A DNA stretch of 64,000 bases from Aquimarina atlantica (GTDB lineage Bacteria; Bacteroidota; Bacteroidia; Flavobacteriales; Flavobacteriaceae), in the NCBI RefSeq assembly GCF_000626715.1, contig NZ_AQRA01000001.1, positions 558,001-622,000 on the forward strand, in the 5' to 3' direction. Each line of letters starts with the position of its first letter. Within the stretch, counting starts at the first letter, position 1. The position numbers and the translations under genes are program-made. The notes beneath the pieces were generated by a model, which was not told the origin of the DNA, made no database searches, and saw only the letters and a list, made by a program, of their open reading frames with translations. Positions 37,295 to 46,459 of the stretch are shown piece by piece.

Positions 37295-38005
37295 TTAAGT
37301 AAAATCGGTATTAATAAATTTTTGAAAATCTTTCCTGTATTTTTCTGAAACCGGAATATATTTATCTCCAAATACAATACGATTACGTTCTATTGTCGTT
37401 ATCATCTTTAAATTAACAAGAAAAGAACGATGTACACGCATAAAGCTTTTTTTAGATAATTCTTCTGCTAAAGATTTCATGCTTTTTAAAGTTAGAATTG
37501 GCTTTTCAGAATTAACTGTGTAGAGTTTTAAATAATCTTTTAAGCCTTCAACATAAATTAAGTCTTTTAAATTTATCTTAATTAGCTTGTAATCTGACTT
37601 TACAAAAATATAATCCTCTATATAGTTTGTTTGATTAGAGTTGTTATGCATTAACTGTTTTGCCTTATTTGCAGCAGAAAAAAACTCTGGGTAACTAATT
37701 GGTTTCACTAAGTAATCAATAGCATTAACTTTATAACTTTCGAGTGCAAATTCTTCGAATGCGGTTGTAAAAATAACTTTAGTGTTTTTATTTAAAAGTA
37801 GTTTAGAGAATTCAATACCAGATAGGTTGGGCATTTGTATGTCTGTAAAAATCAAATCAACCGATTTGTGTTCTATAATTTCCATTGCCGCAATAGCACT
37901 ATTGCATTTAGCAATTAATTTTAAAAAAGGTGTAGATTTTACATAACCTTCTAATAAATTAAGAGCTAAAGGTTCGTCATCAATTAAAACACAAGAAAGT
38001 ATCAT
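37295..38005 (-). CDS. LytTR response regulator (pair 6)
   Basis: 236 residues. Receiver with Asp9/Asp10, phospho-acceptor Asp55 (LIFTDIQMPNLSG), Lys101; LytTR from about 138 (YVEGLKDYLKLYTV, RVHRSFLVNLKMI). Start overlaps the kinase stop by 4 bases (ATGA). The candidate binding site is at 39082-39111 upstream of the pair. Confidence 0.93.
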   Translation of the reverse strand: MILSCVLIDDEPLALNLLEGYVKSTPFLKLIAKCNSAIAAMEIIEHKSVDLIFTDIQMPNLSGIEFSKLLLNKNTKVIFTTAFEEFALESYKVNAIDYLVKPISYPEFFSAANKAKQLMHNNSNQTNYIEDYIFVKSDYKLIKINLKDLIYVEGLKDYLKLYTVNSEKPILTLKSMKSLAEELSKKSFMRVHRSFLVNLKMITTIERNRIVFGDKYIPVSEKYRKDFQKFINTDFT

Positions 38006-39027
38006 TTTTTAAAATTAAGGATTAATGTTGCAATATATTCGTTGTTTTCCTCTCTGGTGGTTAATTTAAACTTGTTGGGATACAATAGTTCTAATCGTTT
38101 TTTCAGGTTTTCTAATCCAATTCCAGAATCGGTAACTTTTTCTTTTTCGGGAAAAGAAGAATTAGTAACAGCATAATTAATACAATCATTTTCTATTGTT
38201 AAATCAATATAAATAAAACTTGGCTGTATAGCATCTATCCCATGTTTAAAAGCGTTTTCTACAAAAGAAATAAGAAGTAATGGAGCAATTTGTATAGGTT
38301 GATTAACTATAGGAAAGCTCTTTTTTAAGGTTAGATTAGCAGATACTCGCAATTGCATTAAATCTATATAACGTTCTAGAAATTCTATTTCTTTTACAAT
38401 AGGAACTCTATTAATTGATGCATCGTGTAAGAGATAACGCATCAATTTACTTAAGGTATGTATTGATTCTTTGGCCAAAAAAGGGGAACTATCAATTAAC
38501 GCATAAATATTATTTAAGGTATTAAAAAGAAAGTGTGGCTGAACTTGATATTTTAAATATTTAATTTCAGTATCTAACTGTGTTTGTTTTACTTGTTGTA
38601 GTAATATTCTATTTTTATTGAATCTTGAATTTACTTTTAAACCAACACACATGCCAATACTTAAAATTATAGGTAACATTAGTTGAACAGTGGTCATAGC
38701 ACCACTCCTTACCTCTCGTATCAATTCTCCATTAATTGTTGGATGAAATACATTTGATTGTAACAGTTTTTGTAATAGTGCATAGAGTATAATAATCAAA
38801 AAAAAATTTAAAATATAAAACAATACCTTTTTACTTTTAAAAAAAAACTGATCTACTAATACAAAGTAATTAATGTAAAAAGCAAGAAAAATGCTTGAAA
38901 TGGACAGCCAATTTCTATTAATAAGATATTGCCCGTTTGGAATATGGTTTAATGAAGCTATTGGATATATAAATACAACCAGCCATAAAAAACTGTGTAA
39001 TATTATTTTTAAATAACCTTTCTGCAT
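38002..39027 (-). CDS. LytS-type sensor histidine kinase (pair 6)
   Basis: 341 residues. Four membrane helices, core VQPHFLFNTLNNIYALID (His165), ATPase SFVENAFKHGID and SGIGLENLKKRL. It diverges from the Crp/Fnr-family regulator; the 199-base gap contains a 21-bp-spaced repeat about 55-85 bases upstream of this start. Confidence 0.92.
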   Translation of the reverse strand: MQKGYLKIILHSFLWLVVFIYPIASLNHIPNGQYLINRNWLSISSIFLAFYINYFVLVDQFFFKSKKVLFYILNFFLIIILYALLQKLLQSNVFHPTINGELIREVRSGAMTTVQLMLPIILSIGMCVGLKVNSRFNKNRILLQQVKQTQLDTEIKYLKYQVQPHFLFNTLNNIYALIDSSPFLAKESIHTLSKLMRYLLHDASINRVPIVKEIEFLERYIDLMQLRVSANLTLKKSFPIVNQPIQIAPLLLISFVENAFKHGIDAIQPSFIYIDLTIENDCINYAVTNSSFPEKEKVTDSGIGLENLKKRLELLYPNKFKLTTREENNEYIATLILNFKK

Positions 39028-39081
39028 ACCATTTTGATAAAAAACTAAGGTACGCTAAACAAGATAAATATTTGTAATTAT

Positions 39082-39111
39082 ATAGACGGTCTTTCTAATT
39101 TTATAGACGAT
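39082..39111 (-). promoter_or_regulatory. LytTR-like operator: ACCGTCTAT / ATCGTCTAT, 21-bp period
   Basis: On the minus strand the 9-mers ATCGTCTAT (39103-39111) and ACCGTCTAT (39082-39090) repeat with a 21-base period; the shared block extends to AATTnTATAGACG on the plus strand. ACCGTCTAT differs from the LytTR consensus at one base (C for T in GTT). It lies upstream of kinase 6, so it is likely read by regulator 6. Confidence 0.65.
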
Positions 39112-39226
39112 TATTATAATTCTATCTATATCATTGTACATATACTCTCCTACTCTTATGTATATTTGTAAATGCCTATAAGTGTTCGCCAAAAAAATCT
39201 GTATAAATCTCAAATGTCTTTTTAGT

Positions 39227-39796
39227 ATGGAAAAACCAATAATTGAGTTTATCAACTATATAAGACAATATAGTACACTTTCAAACGAAGCAGAAAACGC
39301 TATTGTAGCATTAGCTCGCAATGAGACTTTAGCTAAAGGTTCCATTTTAAACAAAGAAGGAAAAACATGTAAACGCCTCTATTTTTTAAAAAGTGGCACG
39401 GTTCGCACCTATTTTTATCAAGATGGAAAAGATATTACACATTGGATTTATCCCAAAAACAATATGGTAACCTCCTGGTATAGTTATCTTTCGCAAACAC
39501 CATCAAAAGATTATATCGAAACTACTGAAATCAGCGAAGTTATTTCATTAACCTATACCCAATGGCAGGAATTATATACGACTTTTCCAGAATTAGAACG
39601 TTTTGGGCGTCTACTCATAGAAGAACAAATGGCATTACTAGATGATTTTTATAAGGGCTATTATTTTTTATCTGCTAAAGAAAAATACCAATTATTAATA
39701 AAAGCAATTCCTAATATCACACAAATTGCCAATTTAGGACATATCGCTTCAATGTTAGGGATAAGTCAGGAGACATTAAGTAGAGCTCGAAAATAG
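39227..39796 (+). CDS. Crp/Fnr-family transcription regulator
   Basis: 189 residues from the ATG at 39227; an in-frame GTG 45 bases earlier adds a poor extension. Cyclic-nucleotide-binding-like domain about 20-125 (GSILNKEGKTCKRLYFLKSGTVRTYF) and a C-terminal helix-turn-helix (HIASMLGISQETLSRARK) that ends sooner than usual. No cysteine cluster for FeS. It is followed by the glyoxalase-fold gene and may control it. The ligand is unknown. Confidence 0.88.
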   Translation: MEKPIIEFINYIRQYSTLSNEAENAIVALARNETLAKGSILNKEGKTCKRLYFLKSGTVRTYFYQDGKDITHWIYPKNNMVTSWYSYLSQTPSKDYIETTEISEVISLTYTQWQELYTTFPELERFGRLLIEEQMALLDDFYKGYYFLSAKEKYQLLIKAIPNITQIANLGHIASMLGISQETLSRARK

Positions 39797-39872
39797 ATTT
39801 TGACATAAGTCAAAAATAACACTAAACGCTCTTATTAGTTTTGCTTCATAATCTTCATAAACCAATTACAAT

Positions 39873-40586
39873 ATGAATACTAATAATTTTGTTTGGGCAG
39901 ACTTATCCAGTTACACCCCTGATAAAGCAAAACAGTTTTATGAAAATGTTTTTGGCTGGAAATTCTACAGTACCGATACTTATTTAATTGCGTATAACGG
40001 TAAAAAAGAGACTGCTGGTTTATACAAAACACCACAAAAGTTTCAAGATATGAAAATGCCGTCTTTTTGGATGTCCTATATTCAAGTAGAAAGCATTACA
40101 GAAACCATAGAAAAAGCACGTAAACTGGGTGGAATTATAGAACTGGTAGATACCAAAAATTCTATCAGTAACATCGCTTTAATTCGCGATCCATTAGGTG
40201 CAGGGTTCACTATCTATGATGGTAACACATTGAATTCGAGAACCAAAAACGAAGAAAACACATTGATTTTTAACGAACTACATGTGTCTGATATCCAAAA
40301 AGCGATTTCATTTTATAAGCAACTTTTTAATTGGAAATTTCAAAAAGCAGATGAGAATAGCTTCGAAATTTACAATTTAAAAAATGAACATATAGCAACG
40401 ATCAACGAAATACCTAACAGTATTAAAAGTAAATACGAATATTGGGTATGTATATTTGGTGTAAAAGACCTAAAACAATCGCAAAAGATTATTGAAGCAA
40501 ACAACGGAAACCTAATTTTTGATGAAGGAAACCGGCTATTATGTTCTGATGGATCTGAAGCCTTCTTTTACATACAAAAAGTATAA
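39873..40586 (+). CDS. VOC/glyoxalase-fold protein
   Basis: 237 residues in two VOC half-domains (FVWADLSSYTPDKAKQFYENVFGW, then LIFNELHVSDIQKAISFYKQLFNW), typical of the glyoxalase/bleomycin-resistance superfamily. Metal ligands cannot be fixed from sequence alone. It follows the Crp/Fnr gene by 76 bases and precedes a small secreted protein gene. Cytoplasmic; reaction unknown. Confidence 0.87.
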   Translation: MNTNNFVWADLSSYTPDKAKQFYENVFGWKFYSTDTYLIAYNGKKETAGLYKTPQKFQDMKMPSFWMSYIQVESITETIEKARKLGGIIELVDTKNSISNIALIRDPLGAGFTIYDGNTLNSRTKNEENTLIFNELHVSDIQKAISFYKQLFNWKFQKADENSFEIYNLKNEHIATINEIPNSIKSKYEYWVCIFGVKDLKQSQKIIEANNGNLIFDEGNRLLCSDGSEAFFYIQKV

Positions 40587-40638
40587 CTTTTTATCAGAAA
40601 AGACAAAACCAAGCCCCATATAAAAAACATAAAAAAAG

Positions 40639-41196
40639 ATGAAAAATTCGACATTACTATTTAGAAGTATATCGGTAGTTATACTACTTGCCGGAAGTGC
40701 ACACTTAGCAAGCTATGCTTCACAAAGTTCAAACCATACATCAGGAACTGATTTAGAAAAAAACACTATTTCTCAATTTCCTGAGGAGAAAAAGCAAGCC
40801 ATAGAAAATGAAGATCGTAATAATGAAACTTCTAATGCTTCTACAAACTATTATAATGAAGAAACAGATTATATTATTGGTAATTGGAGAGTTACTTATA
40901 ATTCAAAAGAATTTAGAGGCGCGATAGTGTATACTATTAAAAAAGAAGGCAATGTATTTAATGCCTATACCTACCAATATGAAGACGAGAGTGGAAATAG
41001 CGAAAGAGCAAAAAGCACAAAAACACTTGTTATAAAATCATTTGATGGGTACAAAGGAAAAGGGATCTATACAATTGAATATAAAAAACAAATATATGAT
41101 ATCGAGTGTGCCATTGATATGGTTGATGAAAATACTTTTAAGCTAAGCTATGACTATTATGGCTATAGTGATGTAGAAACCTGGAAAAGACAATAA
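40639..41196 (+). CDS. Small secreted protein of unknown function
   Basis: 185 residues. N-terminal hydrophobic signal (SISVVILLAGSAHLASYAS), low-complexity Asn/Glu-rich segment about 30-75, then a compact beta-rich domain (YIIGNWRVTYNSKEFRGAI...YYGYSDVETWKRQ) that resembles small lipocalin-like or DUF2147-like folds. I cannot name the family. It is 52 bases after the VOC gene and 3 bases before the fatty acid hydroxylase, so the three form an operon. Confidence 0.7.
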   Translation: MKNSTLLFRSISVVILLAGSAHLASYASQSSNHTSGTDLEKNTISQFPEEKKQAIENEDRNNETSNASTNYYNEETDYIIGNWRVTYNSKEFRGAIVYTIKKEGNVFNAYTYQYEDESGNSERAKSTKTLVIKSFDGYKGKGIYTIEYKKQIYDIECAIDMVDENTFKLSYDYYGYSDVETWKRQ

Positions 41197-41199
41197 ATC

Positions 41200-42081
41200 A
41201 TGATTGAATTTTTATCAAAACAACTAGACTGGGTTGATGTTAATTACTGGTTTTATCTAATTAACGATTTAAGTTTATTGTACATCATTATTCCGTTTTT
41301 TGTATTAGAATTAATTCGTTATGCATGGCAAAAGCGCTTAAATAAAAACCTTGTTTTTGATAGTATTGCTAATATAATTACGTTTGGTGCATTTCTTATT
41401 ATTGAAATTATCCTAGGAGTTTTAGCCGTAACTAAACTTTATTATTGGTTATATAATAATGCTAGTCTACCGCATTTAGAATTAAATTGGGTAACAATTA
41501 TTTCTTGCATCATATTAGCAGACTTTGCTTATTATTGGGAACACCGCATGATGCATCGCATAGGTATAGGATGGGCAACACATACTGTACACCACAGTTC
41601 TCCACATTTTAATATGTCTGTAGCTTATCGGTTTGGCCCTTTAGATGCTATAATGCCTATTCTCTTTTCGCTTCCGTTAGTGATGTTAGGATATGATCCT
41701 ATTTTAGTATTATTATCCGAAGTATTTGTGCAAGTGTTTCAAACCTTATTACATACCGAGATTATTGGTAAGCTCACAAGGCCAGTAGAATTTATTTTTA
41801 ATACACCATCACATCATCGCGTACATCATGGATCAAACAGGCAATATTGGGATAAAAACTATGCTGGAATTCTTATTATTTGGGATAGAATGCTTGGCAC
41901 ATTCGAACCCGAAGTCGAAACCGTAAAATACGGTATTTCAGAACCCTTAAATAGTACCAACCCCATAAAAGTATTTTTTCACGGAATAACTCGATTGTTT
42001 AAAAAAATAGCTGGTATTGAAGGTTTCAAAAACAAACTTCTGGTCTTGATTAAACCACCCGATTGGATGCCTAAAAATTAA
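41200..42081 (+). CDS. Fatty acid hydroxylase/sterol desaturase-family membrane enzyme
   Basis: 293 residues with four membrane helices. Histidine boxes of the di-iron hydroxylases: WEHRMMH (HxxxH, His115 and His119), HTVHH (HxxHH, 128-132) and HRVHH (HxxHH, 206-210). The enzyme would use O2 and a di-iron centre to hydroxylate or desaturate a lipid acyl chain, sterol or carotenoid. Last gene of the unit with the small secreted protein. Confidence 0.9.
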   Translation: MIEFLSKQLDWVDVNYWFYLINDLSLLYIIIPFFVLELIRYAWQKRLNKNLVFDSIANIITFGAFLIIEIILGVLAVTKLYYWLYNNASLPHLELNWVTIISCIILADFAYYWEHRMMHRIGIGWATHTVHHSSPHFNMSVAYRFGPLDAIMPILFSLPLVMLGYDPILVLLSEVFVQVFQTLLHTEIIGKLTRPVEFIFNTPSHHRVHHGSNRQYWDKNYAGILIIWDRMLGTFEPEVETVKYGISEPLNSTNPIKVFFHGITRLFKKIAGIEGFKNKLLVLIKPPDWMPKN

Positions 42082-42087
42082 ATAACC

Positions 42088-42117
42088 ACCCTTTTGGTTA
42101 TATAAAACCAAAAGGGT
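42088..42117 (+). terminator. Hairpin after the hydroxylase gene
   Basis: ACCCTTTTGGTT (42088-42099) pairs with AACCAAAAGGGT (42106-42117) around ATATAA, 12 bp perfect. Only a weak U-rich tail follows (ATTATTA), so efficiency is uncertain. It sits between convergent genes. Confidence 0.6.
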
Positions 42118-42142
42118 ATTATTACCTTATCTCAAGTCTTTA

Positions 42143-42847
42143 TCAAAGACCAATCTTTCTTTCAAAATCTTCTTTATATACTCTACCTACAGGAATTCTT
42201 TCTTCTTCGATATAAATCTGGTTCCCAGATAACTTTGATATCGTTCTTATGTTTATAATATACGATTTATGCACTTGGCAAAATAATGAGTCATCAAGTT
42301 TCTCTTTCCATTGCTTTAAGGTTTCAGAACTTAGATAACTTCTATTTTTAGTTTTTACTAGAGTATAATCAGAATCTGCCATGATAAACATTATTTCACT
42401 CTCTAAAACCTTAAACAAATCATATCCTGATTTTATAAAAAAGAAACTCTCTTCTCTTTTTGATACTGTATTGTCTGATTGAAGAGTTGTCTTAGTTTCA
42501 GATGATGCCTTTGTGACTGCTTGTATAAAACGCTGAAATGAAAAAGGTTTTAAGAGATAATCCACTACATTGTACTCATAACTCTCTAATGCAAATTCTG
42601 AAAAAGCCGTTGTTAAGATAGTTTTAGGTGGATTATGAATAGTTTTTAAGAAATCAATACCAGAAATTTTGGGCAAGTGTATATCCAAAAAAATAAGGTC
42701 TATAGTATTCTTTTGCAAAAAAGTTAAAGCAGTTAAAGCATCAGAAAATATACCTTTTAATTCTAACGTTCCTAAATCAGCAATATACTTTTGTAGAATA
42801 CGTTGTGCAGGTGGTTGATCTTCTATGATAATACACGTTTTAGGCAT
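42143..42847 (-). CDS. LytTR response regulator (pair 7)
   Basis: 234 residues. Receiver with Glu9/Asp10, phospho-acceptor Asp55 (LIFLDIHLPKISG), Lys100. LytTR from about 135 (FIMADSDYTLVKT, QVHKSYIINIRTI). The start is 7 bases downstream of the kinase stop. The probable operator is the four-copy array at 43937-43998 in front of kinase 7 and the divergent TonB receptor. Confidence 0.93.
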   Translation of the reverse strand: MPKTCIIIEDQPPAQRILQKYIADLGTLELKGIFSDALTALTFLQKNTIDLIFLDIHLPKISGIDFLKTIHNPPKTILTTAFSEFALESYEYNVVDYLLKPFSFQRFIQAVTKASSETKTTLQSDNTVSKREESFFFIKSGYDLFKVLESEIMFIMADSDYTLVKTKNRSYLSSETLKQWKEKLDDSLFCQVHKSYIINIRTISKLSGNQIYIEEERIPVGRVYKEDFERKIGL

Positions 42848-42854
42848 ACGGTTT

Positions 42855-43868
42855 TTAGGTATTTAAATATAAAGAAAGAAGCACTTTATATCTATTATTC
42901 TCTTCTTCTATTACAAGATAATGCTTTTCGGGGTACAAAAGATTTAAACGTTTTCTTACATTCTTCAAACCAATACCTTTAGCTATATTTTGATTATTTG
43001 CGTTTGGTAAAAAATTATTTTCACAAATAAAAGTTAACTTATCATTTTCTTCAATATCAATTTTTATATCGATAACTATGTTGTCGCTTTGACTTGCATT
43101 GCTATGCTTAAAAGCATTCTCTATAAAAACTACCAATATTAAAGGAGCAATTTGATAATTCTTGGTAATCCCAGGAATTTCAAAATTAACATTTCCTCTT
43201 TCTTCAATTTGCAACTCATTAAGCTTAACAAAATTCTCAAGATGCTTGATTTCTTTTTCAAGTGAAACCAGGTCTTCCTTACAATCGTATAACATATAAC
43301 GCAAAACTGATGACAATTCTAATATAATAGAAGGAGTTTTGGGTGAATTTTCTATAGCGTATGAATATAAATTATTCAAGTTATTAAATAAGAAATGAGG
43401 ATTGATCTGTGATTTTAAAAACCGTAACTCACTTTCTTGTACTGACATATGTAACTGCTCAACTTCTTTCTGTTTTTTGTTGGCATCCCACCCCAATTTG
43501 AAGCTTATCATTATAATAATTATTGGCATAATATCGATAAGCGTATAGAAAATACTTGAAATGTGCTGCCCTCGTCTTCCTGGAAAAAATATTTTTTCGA
43601 GAACAAATTCTTCTATAAAATAGACGAACATAAAAACTAAAATCAAAGAAACTGCAAGTTTGAGATACTTTTTCTTATAAAAGAAAAACGGAACTAAAAC
43701 ATAGCTTATAAAAAGGGAAACAAATACATAATGAATAAAGAAAGCTATTTTATAGAACTCTATTTCGGGATCGTGCTTATCAAAAGAATATACTATAAAT
43801 AGTATGATAAAAAATACGATTTGATATATCCATTCTTTATTTTTCCAGCCTTTTATAAAATGCTTCAT
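42855..43868 (-). CDS. LytS-type sensor histidine kinase (pair 7)
   Basis: 337 residues. Four membrane helices, core INPHFLFNNLNNLYSYAI (His158), ATPase VFIENAFKHSNA and GIGLKNVRKRL. Divergent from the TonB receptor gene with 197 bases between start codons. Confidence 0.92.
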   Translation of the reverse strand: MKHFIKGWKNKEWIYQIVFFIILFIVYSFDKHDPEIEFYKIAFFIHYVFVSLFISYVLVPFFFYKKKYLKLAVSLILVFMFVYFIEEFVLEKIFFPGRRGQHISSIFYTLIDIMPIIIIMISFKLGWDANKKQKEVEQLHMSVQESELRFLKSQINPHFLFNNLNNLYSYAIENSPKTPSIILELSSVLRYMLYDCKEDLVSLEKEIKHLENFVKLNELQIEERGNVNFEIPGITKNYQIAPLILVVFIENAFKHSNASQSDNIVIDIKIDIEENDKLTFICENNFLPNANNQNIAKGIGLKNVRKRLNLLYPEKHYLVIEEENNRYKVLLSLYLNT

Positions 43869-43936
43869 AACACAAAAATATAGGAATTACTATACATGTT
43901 ACTACTATTTACCGTAAGCTTCATATATTATAGGGT

Positions 43937-43998
43937 AAACGACAAGAAGTTAGAGGCAAACGACCATTATGTCGTTTAAGGTAAAAGTTTTGTCGTTT
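43937..43998. promoter_or_regulatory. Symmetric four-copy AAACGAC operator, 21-bp spaced pairs
   Basis: AAACGAC at 43937-43943 and 43958-43964, and the inverse GTCGTTT at 43971-43977 and 43992-43998. Each pair has a 21-base period, and the two pairs face each other across the 6 bases CATTAT. A 21-bp direct spacing is the LytTR geometry, and a symmetric pair suits two divergent promoters (kinase 7 and the TonB receptor). The word itself fits the published consensus only in part (CGTT). Confidence 0.65.
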
Positions 43999-44006
43999 GC
44001 GTGTTT

Positions 44007-44014
44007 TATTTTTG
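44007..44014 (+). promoter_or_regulatory. Possible -7 element of the TonB receptor promoter
   Basis: TATTTTTG fits TAnnTTTG of the Bacteroidota sigma factor, 51 bases before the start codon. A TTTG at 43989 is only 14 bases upstream, shorter than usual, so the call is weak. It lies just after the operator array, so a bound regulator could act directly here. Confidence 0.35.
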
Positions 44015-44065
44015 GTATTTGTTTCGCTTTGTGAATTTTGATTTCGATTAATTAAGATTTCAAAA

Positions 44066-46435
44066 ATGAAGCGAATATTTCTAGTAACTAACTTTTTTTT
44101 AATACTGTTTACTTCCTGTATTGTAAATGCGCAATCTAAAACCATCTCAGGAAAAATTGTTGAAGCAACCTCACAACAACCTATTGAGTTTGCCACAGTT
44201 TTAATTGCAGATAAAACAACGCAAAAACCTATAACTGGTACCACAACTTCTGGAGATGGGTCATTTGAATTTTCTACAGTAGAAAGCAACTTTATTATAG
44301 AAGTAAGTTTTATTGGTTTTCAAAAGAAAACATTGAGCACATATCAGATAAAAAAAGGAAACATAGATTTAGGAATAATACGATTAGAAGAAGATAAAGA
44401 ACAACTAGACGAAGTTGTTGTTTCTGCAGAAGTATCTCAAACTGTTTTTAAGTTAGATAAGCGTGTTTTTAATGTTGGAAAAGATTTGAGTAACGCTGGC
44501 GCTAGTGCTCTTGAGGTATTAAATAATGTACCTTCTGTAAATGTTAATATAGAAGGACAAATAAGCTTAAGAGGAAGCCAGGGAGTACAAATGCTTGTTA
44601 ATGGAAAACCATCGGTGCTTACCGATCAGGGTAGTAATGCTTTGGGAACCATTACTGCAGAAATGATAGATCGTATAGAAGTGATTACTAATCCATCTGC
44701 AAAATACGATGCCGAAGGAACATCGGGTATTATTAATATTGTTCTTAAAAAAGAAGAAAAACGAGGACTAAATGGATCTATTTCTCTAAATGTAGGTACT
44801 CCCAATAGTAATAGTATTGGCGTAAGTCTTAATAAACGTACTGAAAAATTTAATCTATTTACACAATTGGGTGTTGGTCATAGAACTTTCCCAACAGAAA
44901 GGGTTTCAGAGAATAATGACCTTATAAACAATACCAAACTACGATCTGTAGGTGATGGCGATAAAAATGAAACGTTTTACAATATCTTGTTAGGAACAGA
45001 TTATCACCTAAACGACAGCAATGTTTTTACGCTTTCGGGAAGTTTTGCTTATGAAGTAGAAGACGAAAATTCAACAAATCTGTTTTCATTCAACGAATCT
45101 GAAATATTAACACAAAGCTGGACAAGAACTGAAGAAACTGAGGCAACCAATCCAAAATGGCAATACGAGTTTCAATACAAAAAAGACTTTGAAAACCACG
45201 AGGATCACGATCTGCTTTTTAGCGCTTTGGGGTCGTTTTTTGGTAAAGATCAATCATCTGATTTTAAGGATAGAACCTCTTTTGGTTCTCGTGAAAACTT
45301 TGATCAACAAACGGCAACCGATTTTAAAGAAGCACGCTACACTTTTAAATTAGATTATACCCGCCCTTTTGCCAAAAGATATACAATAGAGCTAGGTTCT
45401 CAATATATACTAAATGATGTATCTAATGATTATCAGGTAGGGACTTTAGAAAATGGAAACTTAGTCATAGATCCTAATCTTACCAACTTATTCGATTATA
45501 ACCAGAATGTATTGGGTGTTTACGCAACCTTAGGGTTCGAGGGAGATAAATGGGGAGTTAAAGGTGGTTTGCGACTAGAGAATACCGACTTAAAAACGAT
45601 TTTGAAAAATACCAATGAAGAAAACACACAAAATTATACTAACCTGTTTCCAAGTGCTCATGTATCATATAAGATTTCTGATCATGTATCCCTTCAGACA
45701 GGATACTCAAAACGTGTTTACAGGCCAAGATTATGGGATCTAAATCCGTTCTTTAATATCAGAAATAACTTCAATATTTCGACAGGAAATCCAAATTTAC
45801 AACCCGAATTTACAGATTCTTATGAATTGACAAGTATTTTCAAAATTGGAAAAACCTCTTTTAATCTTGGCATGTACCATCATTATACCAAAGATGTTAT
45901 CGAAGATGTAACTACGTTTGAGGATGGTATTAGCACTCGTTTTCCTATTAATGCAGGAACAAACAATACCAAAGGAATAGAATTTAATACCAAATACAGC
46001 CCTTTTAAATGGGGAACGATCACAGCCGATTTTAACTGGAATACCTTTAACAGAAAAGGAAGTTTTGAAGGAAACTCTTTAGATTTTGATGGTACTCGCT
46101 GGAATTCTAGAGCTACTGCCAAAATAAAGTTACCCGCAGGTTTTGATTTTGAAGTCTCTGGTAACTACAGGTCACGTTTTAAAACTATACAAGGACAACA
46201 AGAAGATAATCTATTTGCCAATTTAGGGTTACGCAAAAAACTTTTCAAAGGCAAGATAGTAGCCAATCTAAGTGTTAGAGACATTTTTGAAACAAGGGTT
46301 TTTGAATTTACAACTGATCAGCCCAATTTTTCTACCTATAACCGTAATCAAAGAGGTCGTTTTATCACTTTTAGTTTAAGCTATGGGTTTGGTAAGGGTG
46401 AAGCCATGCAATACTCGGGCTCTAGAAGATTTTAA
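44066..46435 (+). CDS. TonB-dependent receptor, outer-membrane beta-barrel (OMP_b-brl_3 type)
   Basis: 789 residues. Signal peptide to about 23 (TSCIVNAQ). Carboxypeptidase-regulatory-like domain about 25-108 (ISGKIVEATSQQPIEFATVL). Plug domain about 120-228 (ALEVLNNVPSVNV, ISLRGSQGVQMLVNGKPS, NPSAKYDAEGTSGIINIVLK), then a beta-barrel ending in aromatic Phe. This class imports an unknown ligand with TonB energy. It is the first gene of a unit with YceI, PepSY and DUF3500 proteins, divergent from LytTR pair 7 and its operator. A paralogue lies at the right end of the window. Confidence 0.9.
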   Translation: MKRIFLVTNFFLILFTSCIVNAQSKTISGKIVEATSQQPIEFATVLIADKTTQKPITGTTTSGDGSFEFSTVESNFIIEVSFIGFQKKTLSTYQIKKGNIDLGIIRLEEDKEQLDEVVVSAEVSQTVFKLDKRVFNVGKDLSNAGASALEVLNNVPSVNVNIEGQISLRGSQGVQMLVNGKPSVLTDQGSNALGTITAEMIDRIEVITNPSAKYDAEGTSGIINIVLKKEEKRGLNGSISLNVGTPNSNSIGVSLNKRTEKFNLFTQLGVGHRTFPTERVSENNDLINNTKLRSVGDGDKNETFYNILLGTDYHLNDSNVFTLSGSFAYEVEDENSTNLFSFNESEILTQSWTRTEETEATNPKWQYEFQYKKDFENHEDHDLLFSALGSFFGKDQSSDFKDRTSFGSRENFDQQTATDFKEARYTFKLDYTRPFAKRYTIELGSQYILNDVSNDYQVGTLENGNLVIDPNLTNLFDYNQNVLGVYATLGFEGDKWGVKGGLRLENTDLKTILKNTNEENTQNYTNLFPSAHVSYKISDHVSLQTGYSKRVYRPRLWDLNPFFNIRNNFNISTGNPNLQPEFTDSYELTSIFKIGKTSFNLGMYHHYTKDVIEDVTTFEDGISTRFPINAGTNNTKGIEFNTKYSPFKWGTITADFNWNTFNRKGSFEGNSLDFDGTRWNSRATAKIKLPAGFDFEVSGNYRSRFKTIQGQQEDNLFANLGLRKKLFKGKIVANLSVRDIFETRVFEFTTDQPNFSTYNRNQRGRFITFSLSYGFGKGEAMQYSGSRRF

Positions 46436-46459
46436 TACATAACAAATAAATTGAATATA

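Noticed and set aside
43921..44289. Minus-strand reading frame across the operator array and the start of the TonB receptor
   Set aside because: It overlaps the AAACGAC array and the receptor's signal peptide region and has low-complexity composition; a shadow frame.
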